This document shows positions 8,640 to 19,200 of a DNA stretch of 64,000 nucleotides, piece by piece (within the stretch, counting starts at the first letter, position 1; every line of letters starts with the position of its first letter). The position numbers and the translations under genes are program-made. Below the pieces are notes generated by a model that ran no database searches, was not told where the DNA came from, and saw nothing but the letters and a program-made list of their open reading frames with translations. Source of the DNA: Allorhodopirellula heiligendammensis (lineage in GTDB: Bacteria > Planctomycetota > Planctomycetia > Pirellulales > Pirellulaceae); NCBI RefSeq assembly GCF_007860105.1, contig NZ_SJPU01000001.1:1408118-1472117 (forward strand), written 5' to 3'.

Positions 8640-10106
8640 CTAGAACGGAGAGTCTTTCCTTTCAATCGGCTGCAAGGATTGATTCAGCCGGTCATACTTG
8701 CGTCGTGACATGTCCTGATACCACGATTCATCGGACTCATCGATATTGCCGGGCGTCCGTGAACTCGATGGGTTCGCATCGGTCTGGTTGGCGCGGGCCA
8801 TCCGGCCGGACCGGGACAGCGATTGAGAGAGGAGGGTAAATTGGTCGAGAATCGCGCTGAGTGAAATACTTGATCGATCGCTCGTCCCGTTCATCAGGTT
8901 TTTGACGAGATCCATCGACAACACACCCGCCGATTGATAGTGAATTTGTGTGACAACGGGCTCCGATGGATACATCCCCATCAGGATCATTTTGTCAAAG
9001 CGAATATCGGCTGAAATCGTTGGTACCGGTGAGTTGACCTCGGAACCTTGCAGATCCAGGCGATTCAAGGTCCGCCGATCGTCGCTGGTAATGAATACTT
9101 CCAATTCGATGTCGGGGACGCCGGCGCGATTGGGTTTGCCGTCTGCGGCATTGGTCTGCCGCTGAGGCAAATGGAAGAGCAGCAGTTCGGTCGCCTGCCG
9201 GTCACTGGAACCTACGCTAGAGACGAGCTGATCACTCTTCTCAAAGGTGAATGCCATTACCAAGGTGCGACCGGTTTCTGATGAGGTGGTGGGTTCGCTC
9301 GTATCCAACTTTTTCGTCGCCGCCGATGACTCGGTCTCTGATGACGTGAAGACGCCCAACGATCGAAACCTCGCGACGGCGGACTCGATCATGGGTTCGG
9401 GCGAGATTGCCGTTCCCGGTCGGTCCAGCTCGAAAAATGCAGCCTGACAGTCGGTGCCAAAATAGTACTGGCCAGATGCATCACAGTAGACGACGGGCTG
9501 GATCGATAGGCGATGGATGCGAAAGTAATTGTCGACCTGGCCTCGAGTCACCATTGGTAGTTTATTGCGGCCTTCCTCCGCCATCTCCAGTCCAACGGTA
9601 ATCGACGGCACGCGCCCGATCGTAGACGCCTGTCCTGGGGCAGGCGCCGTCAAGTTGGGCTGCACGGCGGCCCCTGGCGTCAACATCCGGCACGATGCCG
9701 CTTTGGAAATCGCGTACAGCCGTTGAATTTGTGAATCCAGCAGAGGCAGTGTTTGAATTTGGGTGATCTCATCACGTCCTGGCGTGGCAGCAATCTTGCC
9801 GACCCGCAGCGAAACGTCGACAGGCCGGTTCGTGCTGCGATCGTGTTCGCGTCGATCGGGATCCACCGCATCGGACCCTTCGGCAATTCTGCCTGTTTGC
9901 AGCGATGCCAGTTCCGTCTCTCGGTGATGCGGGGCATCCAACGTGGTTTGATCCTGTTGGCGTTGTTCTTGTTGGAGTGGTTCCTGTTTTATGGTGGTAT
10001 TCGGTGCGGTATCCGTTGGCTGAAGATCGATCTTGCCTGCCAACATCGCAATGAGGACGCCGGTGACGATTACGCATCCGATCTTCAAGTAAAGTTGGTT
10101 CATCAT
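8640..10106 (-). CDS. Membrane-anchored protein of unknown function
   Basis: A 488-residue product starting MMNQLYLK with one N-terminal hydrophobic segment (about residues 7-24), then a Gln/Thr-rich linker of about 80 residues that is probably disordered. The middle holds a cysteine-containing stretch VVYCDASGQYYFGTDCQ. The C-terminal part has several beta-type segments (LVMAFTFEKS, IELEVFITSDD, FDKMILMGMYPSEP). I do not recognise the family. It lies between the lipid-kinase-like gene and the polysaccharide-export gene on the same strand, but the terminator at 10203-10235 separates it from the export gene, so it probably has its own promoter. It is presumably exported to the periplasm-like compartment. 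Confidence 0.6.
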   Translation of the reverse strand: MMNQLYLKIGCVIVTGVLIAMLAGKIDLQPTDTAPNTTIKQEPLQQEQRQQDQTTLDAPHHRETELASLQTGRIAEGSDAVDPDRREHDRSTNRPVDVSLRVGKIAATPGRDEITQIQTLPLLDSQIQRLYAISKAASCRMLTPGAAVQPNLTAPAPGQASTIGRVPSITVGLEMAEEGRNKLPMVTRGQVDNYFRIHRLSIQPVVYCDASGQYYFGTDCQAAFFELDRPGTAISPEPMIESAVARFRSLGVFTSSETESSAATKKLDTSEPTTSSETGRTLVMAFTFEKSDQLVSSVGSSDRQATELLLFHLPQRQTNAADGKPNRAGVPDIELEVFITSDDRRTLNRLDLQGSEVNSPVPTISADIRFDKMILMGMYPSEPVVTQIHYQSAGVLSMDLVKNLMNGTSDRSSISLSAILDQFTLLSQSLSRSGRMARANQTDANPSSSRTPGNIDESDESWYQDMSRRKYDRLNQSLQPIERKDSPF

Positions 10107-10202
10107 GACACCGCAGTTGGTAGATAAGAAATTGAGGTGAGAGTGACGAAAGTCACAGAGAAATATGGCCAGTATAGGGAAAGGCTACCCTTCTCGGATA
10201 AT

Positions 10203-10235
10203 AAAAAACACCGCGGCGAGGACGCCGCGGTGTTT
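10203..10235 (-). terminator. Rho-independent terminator of the polysaccharide export gene
   Basis: A perfect 13-base-pair stem (AAACACCGCGGCG at 10206-10218 with its complement at 10223-10235), loop AGGA. The run of six A on the plus strand at 10203-10208 becomes a U-tract directly after the stem on the minus-strand transcript. It lies 31 bases beyond the stop codon of the 10266-11591 gene. Confidence 0.9.
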
Positions 10236-10265
10236 CAAAAGTGCTGGCAGTTAGTCCCATCGCGT

Positions 10266-11591
10266 CTAGTCGGCGATGCTTGAGACCAGAATACCGTCTC
10301 CGCTGAAGTAGTTCAGGAAGGTATTGAAGAACGCGGCACCTGGTTTCTGATGCAACATCACAACGTCGTCAGGCATGATACGAATCCGTTGCTTTTGGTC
10401 CGTGATAGCGCGGTCCAAATCGACCCGAATGTTGATTTGCCGTCCATCGGGAAGCGTTCGCAAGATCATCACCTGTGTGGCTTCACGAACATAGCCGGGC
10501 CGTCCGCCGATGAGGGCCTGACCGCCGATCCCCAGTGGCCCGCCCGGTGAACCAGTTGCCAGTGCGATGGCCTCGAGGACATCGACGTCCTTGTCACGCG
10601 GCAACGGGATTCGTGCTCCGGGCAGCAGACCACCAGTGATGAAGTACTCGTCGCGACGAGGGATGTACACGGTGTCTCCCTCGTGGAGCACCACGTCAGC
10701 GGGTTGAAACGGGATACCGTCGCAGGGACATCCTGCCAGTGGGATCCGAATCACGCCTGCGTTGCACTGGCCCGCTTCGCCGCCACTGACCAGGCCTTGC
10801 AGGGATCCACCGCTGAGGAACTGCGTATTGATTCCCGCACCGTTGCGAATGACGTACAACTCCCGCGCCGCATCGGTGCCGGGCAATCCGCCGGTAGCTC
10901 CGAGTGCGTGCAACACATCGTTTTCATAGATCGGCAAGTCGATGACCTCGCCGCTGCCGCGGTGAACCTGATCGACAACACCTGGCGGCGTGAGCGCGAC
11001 GGCCGGGTTGGGTGTATCTTGTCGTAGCACGACAATTCGCCGGACCCGTGGAATCAACAGGTCGACGGTGACCCGCTCCTTGCCTTCCTGCAGAACGTTT
11101 TCGTCCAAGTACGCTTGTTTGAGCTTGGCGACAGCCTGCGGCATCGTCAGACCAGTGATGTTGACGTCGCCGATGAGCGGCATGTCAATCGTCCCGTTGC
11201 CCTCCACGCGTGCGGGCAAACCTGTCAGAGGACCAACGACCGTACCACGCGGTGGGTAGTAACGTTGGTTGATAGCTTGCGAACGTTGTTGAACCGGCGT
11301 CTCTTCCTCGTTGGCGGGGAACACCCCATACACGTAGATCGACAGCGTATCGCCGGGGCCGATGATGTGCTGCTCAGGCTTCACCTGCCCGAGAGATGAA
11401 AACGGCAGCGGCGCGAGAGCTTCACGCGAGCAACCGAACAGGTTCGGATCGAGCCGGTTGGCCGGGATCGAATTGCGGGCGGACGCGACCGAGTGAATGT
11501 GACAACCGGTACTGGACAGCGTCGTGATCGTGATCAACGCCGTGGCGGCGATCGACGCTGTGATGTTTTGGAGTTGATTCGTGCGAATCAT
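10266..11591 (-). CDS. Polysaccharide export outer-membrane lipoprotein (Wza-like, SLBB)
   Basis: An outer-membrane auxiliary protein that would form the exit channel for capsule or exopolysaccharide. The N-terminus (from ATG 11591) is a lipoprotein signal ending LSSTGC. The poly-export domain begins HIIGPGDTLSIYVYGVF, the classic start of this family. It continues through GDVNITGLTMPQAVAKLKQ, and SLBB-type segments follow (EGDTVYIPRRDEYFITGG and others). Length is about 441 residues, near the family norm. The frame extends six codons further to a TTG at 11609, but ATG 11591 has GAAGGG about eight bases upstream and is preferred. It is 14 kb from the exopolysaccharide cluster, which has no Wza of its own, so this may be its export partner. 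Confidence 0.85.
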   Translation of the reverse strand: MIRTNQLQNITASIAATALITITTLSSTGCHIHSVASARNSIPANRLDPNLFGCSREALAPLPFSSLGQVKPEQHIIGPGDTLSIYVYGVFPANEEETPVQQRSQAINQRYYPPRGTVVGPLTGLPARVEGNGTIDMPLIGDVNITGLTMPQAVAKLKQAYLDENVLQEGKERVTVDLLIPRVRRIVVLRQDTPNPAVALTPPGVVDQVHRGSGEVIDLPIYENDVLHALGATGGLPGTDAARELYVIRNGAGINTQFLSGGSLQGLVSGGEAGQCNAGVIRIPLAGCPCDGIPFQPADVVLHEGDTVYIPRRDEYFITGGLLPGARIPLPRDKDVDVLEAIALATGSPGGPLGIGGQALIGGRPGYVREATQVMILRTLPDGRQINIRVDLDRAITDQKQRIRIMPDDVVMLHQKPGAAFFNTFLNYFSGDGILVSSIAD

Positions 11592-11655
11592 TGCTGAATC
11601 CCTTCGCAATACAGAATTGAATAAATGGGATGTGAGATGAAAGGGGACTCGTGAA

Positions 11656-12699
11656 TCATTCGACGAGTTGGATGACAGGTTTGGCTTCGTTATCGTTCAG
11701 CTGAAAGTGCTGATAAGGAGCATCGACAATCACAATCGGCTCTGTGCCGTCACTGCTGGGACGCTTGGCTTGAGCGTCTTGAATCGGCTTGACCATGCGA
11801 ATGAACCCAACCGGTTGAGCCTTGGTCGGCTGAGCGGCAGATTGATTCCATTGGGTCGTCGCCCGATACCCGGGAATCGAGATCAACGGCGAATCATCTG
11901 CCGGGGCAGCCGGTTCGGCTGGCTTCTCAGCGGTAGCAGGCTCGCTCAACACGATTTCCTGCTGCGCCGATTCGGTGGGTGCCGGTGGAATCAATGGCAG
12001 CGTCGGGAGGTCCGTCAGCGTATTGGGTGCCGGTCCTGGCGACGGAATCGATTGGCTCGATGTCTCAATCGGTGCATGTTCGATGTCGTTGACCGCAGGA
12101 ATCGTTAATTCAACCGAGGTATCGCTCTGCCATTCGGTGGCCTCGTTGGCTCCCGTTGGTGTGGCATCGCCTTGGATAGACTCAAATGAGGTCGTCGTCG
12201 GCGGCGAAGTTGGTGCGATTTCGATCATTTCCGTTGCAGCGGTCATGCCGACGAAAGCTTCGCGGCAGGGCCCACACTGACCGTTGCTGCAAGGCTTCTC
12301 ACAGCGTGGAAACGGGCACTCTTCCGTCTCGTAGATTCGCAGGTAGTGCGTATTGGGAAATTGCGATGCCCGCGCCGCGCCGTCCTGCCAGCCGCTGTAG
12401 TAGTCGTGCCGTCGCTTGTCACAGTATTTCAGAATTTCTTTGGGCTCGTAGTAGCGGGCCGGTGCCACCGAGGGTGGGCAATCGCTTCCGCCCGTCGCGA
12501 CCTCATAGAAGCCGTCAATCCAGCCTAGTTTGTAGTCTCGCGGATATTCCGAGCATTGTGGCTTGCCGCAGTGCACGTACTCTTTCAAAGCACGTACCCT
12601 CTGCGTTTTTTCGTAATAACAATCATTGAATGACGCACAGCCCCCCAGCGTCATCAACGCTAGCAAGCCCAACGACACTCGGTGGATTTCGATCTTCAT
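11656..12699 (-). CDS. Cysteine-rich lipoprotein of unknown function
   Basis: From ATG 12699 the product begins with a lipoprotein signal ending LGGC. The next ~130 residues are rich in Cys, Tyr and Trp, with paired motifs such as YKLGWIDGFYEVATGG and YYSGWQDGA, which read as two related GW-D-G segments. A cysteine cluster CPFPRCEKPC, CSNGQCGPC follows. The C-terminal half is Thr/Pro/Ser-rich and probably disordered. An upstream ATG at 12720 is in frame but would put seven residues before the signal. It sits 64 bases before the polysaccharide-export gene on the same strand, so the two may be cotranscribed and act together at the cell surface. I do not know its function. Confidence 0.65.
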   Translation of the reverse strand: MKIEIHRVSLGLLALMTLGGCASFNDCYYEKTQRVRALKEYVHCGKPQCSEYPRDYKLGWIDGFYEVATGGSDCPPSVAPARYYEPKEILKYCDKRRHDYYSGWQDGAARASQFPNTHYLRIYETEECPFPRCEKPCSNGQCGPCREAFVGMTAATEMIEIAPTSPPTTTSFESIQGDATPTGANEATEWQSDTSVELTIPAVNDIEHAPIETSSQSIPSPGPAPNTLTDLPTLPLIPPAPTESAQQEIVLSEPATAEKPAEPAAPADDSPLISIPGYRATTQWNQSAAQPTKAQPVGFIRMVKPIQDAQAKRPSSDGTEPIVIVDAPYQHFQLNDNEAKPVIQLVE

Positions 12700-13212
12700 A
12701 TCCGCAACTCGTCCGAGCATGAGTGAAATGGGTATTCACCTACTGTGTTCGGTTCGGCCGGTAATGCGAGTACTGCTATTCGTAGGAATTATCACATGTT
12801 CCAACCAGAGCGAGCGGATCAAACTGCCTAGATTACCTGCCTTCGCGTTCCTGTGTACTGAACGGGTTTTTCTGATCAGCCGACGGTCTGTCATGTCGAT
12901 TGTGTCACGTAGGATAGGAGTTCAGCCTGTCACCTCAATGGATACCGGCCTCTGGCCTGCTGAGCAACAATGGCATGCTGGCGCCTGTCTGACGTATGAG
13001 AGGCCCTGACAACCCGTGCGAGCGGAGTAACCGGCCGACGCTTATTGCCAAGGCGTCATCCGCGATACGATTTGCCTTGGTCTGCCAGGTCGGTGATTAT
13101 GATGGACTGTCTCATCTCTCCTCGCCTTCCTATCTCCCGCAAGGGTCATTTTCATGTTGCTGGGCAACCTTGATCGGGCTGACACCCATCGTTCGCACTG
13201 GGAGTTCACTGC
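12700..13212. other. Divergent intergenic region before the megasynthase operon
   Basis: A gap of 513 bases between the minus-strand lipoprotein gene and the plus-strand synthase gene. It must carry promoters for both directions, but I could not identify a convincing one. A GGGAG at about 13199-13203 is a plausible ribosome binding site for the GTG at 13213. No repeats or RNA genes were seen. Confidence 0.4.
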
Positions 13213-16200
13213 GTGAGTGAGGAATTGACCACCGATAATCGATATTCCGGCCCTGAAACGATGCTATTGACTGGAGCCACCGGGATGGTGGGTTCGTACG
13301 TCATGGCTCAGTGGCTGCGCGATGGTCGGCCACTTGCTGTCATCGCTCGCGGCAAGGGCGCGCACAGTGCAACGGAGCGGATCGAGCAGATTCTCTGCCG
13401 TTTCGAGGCGGCCTGGAGCGTCACACTGCCTCGTCCGCGAGTCTTCCAAGGCGATTTGAATCAGCCCGGCCTGGGATTGCTGTCGGTCAACGCGCAGTGG
13501 ATTGCGGACAACTGCAGTCAGATTCTGCACAGCGCGGCAAGTCTAAGTTTCGCCCCAGCGAGCGAATCGGTCGATAATGAACCCTATCGAACGAACGTGC
13601 ACGGCACCGAGTATGTCTTAGATTTCTGTCGTGCATCGGGTATTTCGCATTTTCACCATATTTCGACAGCCTACGTTTGTGGTAAGCGGAGTGGCGCGGT
13701 TTTGGAATCGGAGGGTGATGTCGGGCAGGATTTCGCCAACGACTACGAGCGCAGCAAGCTGCTGGCCGAAGGATTGCTGGACGCGGCATTGCGGGCTGGG
13801 ACGCTCGAATCACTGACGATTTATCGACCATCGATTGTGATCGACCGCACCGGTCTATCGCCGATCTCCGGGGACCGCACCATTTACGGTGCCTTCTCGA
13901 TGTATCAAATGCTGGCCTCGCGGTTTGGACTGCCCGCTCACGGAGAGTGGTTTCGCAATCTCGGTTTTGACGGTGAGGAGCAAAAAAACATTGTGGACGT
14001 GGATTGGATCGCCAACGCCGTGTTGACGATTATTGCTGATCCGCGGTACCACAATCAAACCTATCATCTGACCTCCTCAGCCGGCACGACCGTTCAGGAT
14101 TTGGACGCCGCATTTCACGCCGCGACTCAGATTTGGCTCGATCGCCCCACGCGATTGGAACGCACCCGCTCGACTCGCTCAGCCAATTTGAGTGTGGACG
14201 ATCGGACGGAACTTGACCGGATGGCCGCGCCATTCGTGAACACGTTTTTGCCTTACTTCCGAGATGACCCGCAATTCGATCGCGAACAAATTGATCGTGT
14301 AATTGCGGAAACCGACCTGCCGTCGACCCCGCACATTGGTAGCGAGGAGCTGTTGGAAATGGTTCGGCATTGGTCGGCGTTCACGCCTCGCCCGATCAAG
14401 AAAAACGCCGCTGAAAGTGGCTCCGCCCAATCGTCTCAAGCTCCCACGGGCCCGCACGGAGTGGCCCGGCAGTCGGCGCCGACGCAATCGGAGCTGCCTG
14501 CTGGGGCGAACGATCCTGATGAGATTGTGATTTGCGGCTACGAAGTTCGCTTGCCCGGTGGTGTGGATAATGTCGACGATTTCGCAGAGATGCTATGGGC
14601 AGGTCGCTCTGGGATCGAGCCGATGCCGGACGATCGGCTGGACCGCTCACTGTATTTCGATACAGAGCGAAATGTGCCCGGCAAAACCTACACGCAGCTC
14701 GGTGGCTGTGTCTCACCGACTCCACTGAGCGTCGAGCGAGAGCGAAAAATCAACGCCCTCGGCGAGTTCGATCTCACTCATCGACAATTTGCCCAGGTCG
14801 CAATGGCGGCGGTCGAGTCGACTTTTGGCGTTGAACGAATCGAAACGGTGGACGGCTTGAACCCGTTGCGGGCCGGCGTGCTGGTCGGACACAGTGGCGG
14901 AACGCAGGCGGGAGGGCCGCTCGCAATGAACACGCTGGCGTCGGCAACATCAGAATTGATCGAGCAGACCGGTTTGCCCGATGCAGTCGACCCCGCGAAT
15001 GTCGATCGGATCAAGGCGAAGCTGACGACCGCGATTCGTGAGGGCCGACCAAGTTGGCAGGACGACGGCGCGCCTCATTTCAATGCCTACAGCGCAGCGT
15101 CTCTGACGGCCGGTCTGATCGGATTTCGAGGTCGCCGTGAAGTCATTGATGCCGCCTGCTCGTCGTCGCTCTTGGCGTTGCACCATGCGGTCTCGGCCAT
15201 CACGGCTGATCATTTAGATGTTGCCTTGGTGGGCGGTGCGACATTCAATAATGTCGACAATCTCGCTTTGTTTTCGCAGTCAGGTGCCTGCAGCGATGAG
15301 GGGTGTTATCCGTTTGATCGTCGCGCCAGTGGTTTGATTAGTAGTGAAGGGTATGTGGCGGTCATCTTGGTGCGGCGCAGCGTGGCCGAGCGACTCGGGC
15401 TCCCCATCCGTGCCAGCGTGGTCGGCGTCGGCGTTGCTTCGGACGGGAAGGGGAAGGGCTTATGGGCGCCACGGAGCGAAGGCCAACAGCTCGCTATCCG
15501 CCGCGTTTCCAATGATGCGGATGTCTGTTTGGACGTGGATTACTTGGAGTGCCACGCGACCAGTACCCAGGTGGGCGACGCCACGGAACTGGAAACCCTG
15601 ACGGCCGTCTTGCGCAACCATGAGGCGGCAGAAGTTGCCAACCCAGTCGATGGACAGCCCACGCAAGCGAACCGCGTGGTGAGTTCCGCGAAGACACAGC
15701 AGCTTCCTATTGGCAGTGTCAAAAGTAATCTCGGGCATCTACTTGAAGCGGCTGGTTTGGTGGGGATGGTCAAATGCATGATCGCGATGCAACGCAGTGA
15801 GCTGCCTCCCTCGATTCATTTCGATCAACCCAACGAGACCTATGACTGGACGGGTTCACCCCTGCGCGTCGTCAAAACAATTGAGCCTTGGCCACAGCGA
15901 CATACATCCCGTCGGCATGCACCCGATGACCGGCTCGCGGGGATCAATGCATTCGGGATTGGGGGGCTAAATGCTCACGTTGTGATCCGCCAATCGGATC
16001 GACCTCGCCAACTGTCCCGTCCCCACGAAACCGCAACACGGAAGCTTGAACCGATTGCAATTGTCGGCCGGGGGCTTGTTTTACCAGGGGCACAGAACGT
16101 TGCTGAGTTCGCCGAATTGCTACGGTCGACGACGAGTTGCATTTCTGATCCGCCGGCGGGGAGGTGGCCTCAGCGGTCTCGCGATCGAGGTTGGATCGGT

Positions 16201-19200
16201 GTCGAACAAGCTGCCTCCGGTGGCGTGGACTGTGATGGGCGTATTCCGCATTGCCGTGGTGGCTACATTCGCGATTTTCAGTTTGATGCCCAAAGCTACC
16301 GGATTCCGCCGAAAACGGTTCAATACGCGAATCCAGCCCAATTAATGTTGATTGACGCGGCGGCTCAAGCAATTGACGAATTTGATGGCGGAACCTGGTC
16401 GATCGACCGGGCCCGCGTCGGAGTCGTCGTCGGGACCATGTTTGGCGGTGAATTCAGCAACTCACTGCAGATAGGTTTGCGGTTGCCTGAGATCCGCCAG
16501 CATTTCCTGCGGATCGCCCGCGACGAAGGTTTATCGAGATCGCAATCCGAGGCCGTGGTTGAGCAGTTCCACACCGCGGTGATGCAGCGCTATCCCGCTC
16601 TGCTCGATGAGACGGGAGGTTTCACCGCCAGCACGTTGGCGTCACGGATTTCACGGACATTTGACCTGATGGGCGGCGCCTGCGCAGTCGATGCTGACGA
16701 GGCCTCCGGGGGCCTGGCCATCATGACCGCGATGGAACAACTCCGGGGGGGCCAGGTCGACGCTGTGTTGTGCGGCATGACGCATCGCTCGATGGATTTG
16801 GTTGCTTTCGAACAACTGTATCGAAAAAACCAATTGGTTCCCTCCGGTCGAGCCGAAGACGTACCTCAGGACGGATCTCGGATCTTCCCAGGCGAAGGGG
16901 TTGCAATCATGATGTTGCAGCGACTTTCCGACGCAGTCGCTCAGGACAAACCCATTTTTGGCGTGATTGAGCACGCTGCGGAGAGTTGGACCGACGACGT
17001 CGCCCGGGCTCGCGCCGACGATGCAAGTCTATCGGAGACTCATCCGGAGACGTCCGCCACTCGATTGTCGTCAACGCTGGGGCATCTCGGCGGGGGACAG
17101 GGAATCGTCCGCACGCTCGCCGCCACGGTTGCATTTGAGCATGCTGCATCCGCTCCTGCGGTTCAACGAATTTGCGAGACGGCACAGGACGGATACCAAA
17201 TTCAATATCAAATAGCCAAACAGCCCACATCCACTCCCATGATTCGAGCGTCTGCCGCAACGACGACACGTTCCCACGAGCAACTCGCCGCGAACGGGCC
17301 AAGCGTGTCGGGGCCAATCGCGAACGGGCCGATCGCGAGTGGGCCAGAGCGGGCCTCGCGCATCGTGAGCACGAGGCCAGTGGCGCCGCGCGTCGCGATC
17401 ACCTCTCCTGTGGAAGTCTTGCAAATCCGTCTGCGAGCGAGCGACCCCGCCCGCCTCCAACGCGATCTGAGGTTGCTGGTAGAGCACCCGGAGTCGCGTC
17501 TTCCTCGCTCAACCCAATTCGAGTCGGGCGTCGATTCCTTCCAGGCTCAACACACGACTGCGCCCTCGGCTGCCGCGGCTAAAGTCACCGAGGTGGCGAT
17601 CGTGGGCCACAGCGTTCAGGAAGTGGCTGCCGCCGCGAGAGCGATCCTCGATGGACCACTTGCCGAGCGCCAGACGACTGCACTGTCCAAACATGTGGCT
17701 TGGATTCGCTGCCAAGAATCATCGGGAAACCGCGTCGGTTGGCTATTTCCTGGACAAGGCTCACAGTACCCTGCCATCCCGCGTTTATTTTCATCCGACG
17801 ACTCCGGTGCACCGACGGCGGCCTCGGCTTGGTCGTTCATGCAAGACGTCGATGCACGCCTGCAACGCCGGGGGATTGAGTCGGTGGGCGATCGCTTGAC
17901 CGACCCGAAACGCCAACTCGGACGCGATGTGTGGTGGACGCAGTTGTGGGTGTTGGCCGTCGGTGCTGCGATGACGGATGCACTGTTTCAGCGCGGCCAT
18001 CGCCCGGATGTCGTGCTCGGTCACAGTTTCGGTGAGTGCACGGCAGCGTGGGCTGCCGGCGTGATGAACATGGACCAGGCGATCGAGTTCGCCAAGTGCC
18101 GTAGCGATGCCGTGATCATGACCCGCCAAGTTGGTGGGCAACTGCTGTCGGTGCGGGGGGAGCCCTCTGCCGTGCAAGCGGTGATTGATCGCCATCAACT
18201 CGATGTCGTGATCTCGCATCACAATTCTCCCGTGGGCACCGTGATCGCCGGCATGAAGAACGACATTGCTGCTGCCAAATCACAGCTCGCTGACGCCGGG
18301 ATGGCGTCGGTTGTGATCAATGTTCCTGCCGCGTTCCATACGCCCGCAATGAAGCCGGCGCAGGAGTTACTGCGAGCCCGCTTTGGGGGACAGCATCTGC
18401 TACCTCCACGGTTGGGCTTTCTCTCTGCGGTTTCGAATCGGTACCTCGCCGAACCAACCGAAATCATGGACAACCTAATCAACCAACTTACTCAGCCGGT
18501 CTGTTTCAACGGTGCCCTGCAGCGGATCGTGGCCGAGGGTTGCGGTCTTTTGATTGAGGTTGGCCCCGACAATGTGTTGACGCGACTGGCTCGTGCGTCG
18601 GTCGATGGTCGGGCGATCTGTTTGAGTGCCGACGAACGTCGTCGAGAACATACCCTCCAACAATTACTCATCGAGATGGCCTGCGAGGCGTTTCAGGGAA
18701 CCGGCTCCCTCGGTGCGCAACACCATCCCGCGACTGAAAAACCGATTGAGGGGCGGCGTCATGGTGATCCTCATCGCCATGGTTCGCCGAGTGTGACTGA
18801 TGAGCAAATGACGGCGGCTGCAGAACAGCGTTTCGAAGTCGTGGACGTGACCCGCAATCGCCGCCGACAGGCACCACCGAAACCGTCGACTTCCATGCGG
18901 GCCAGTTCCAATGAGCCCAATTCAGTTGGATCCAGTGCACCGCTTTCGCCTGAGCCGATAACGCTTGCCACGAGGGACCGAGGCAACCTGCCGACGTCTC
19001 AAGCAGCTGGTGGGGCGTCCCGGCACGGCGCTCCTACGTCGCCGTCCTCGGTCGAAACGCCCTTGGTCGTCAATGCTGCGGTCGGCCAACGAGCGGCTCG
19101 AGCATTCCTGTTTGACCTCGCTGTCGATCTGACGGGGTACGATCCGGAGATCATTGACTTCTCCGCCGACTTAGAAGCTGAACTCGGAGTCGACAGCATT

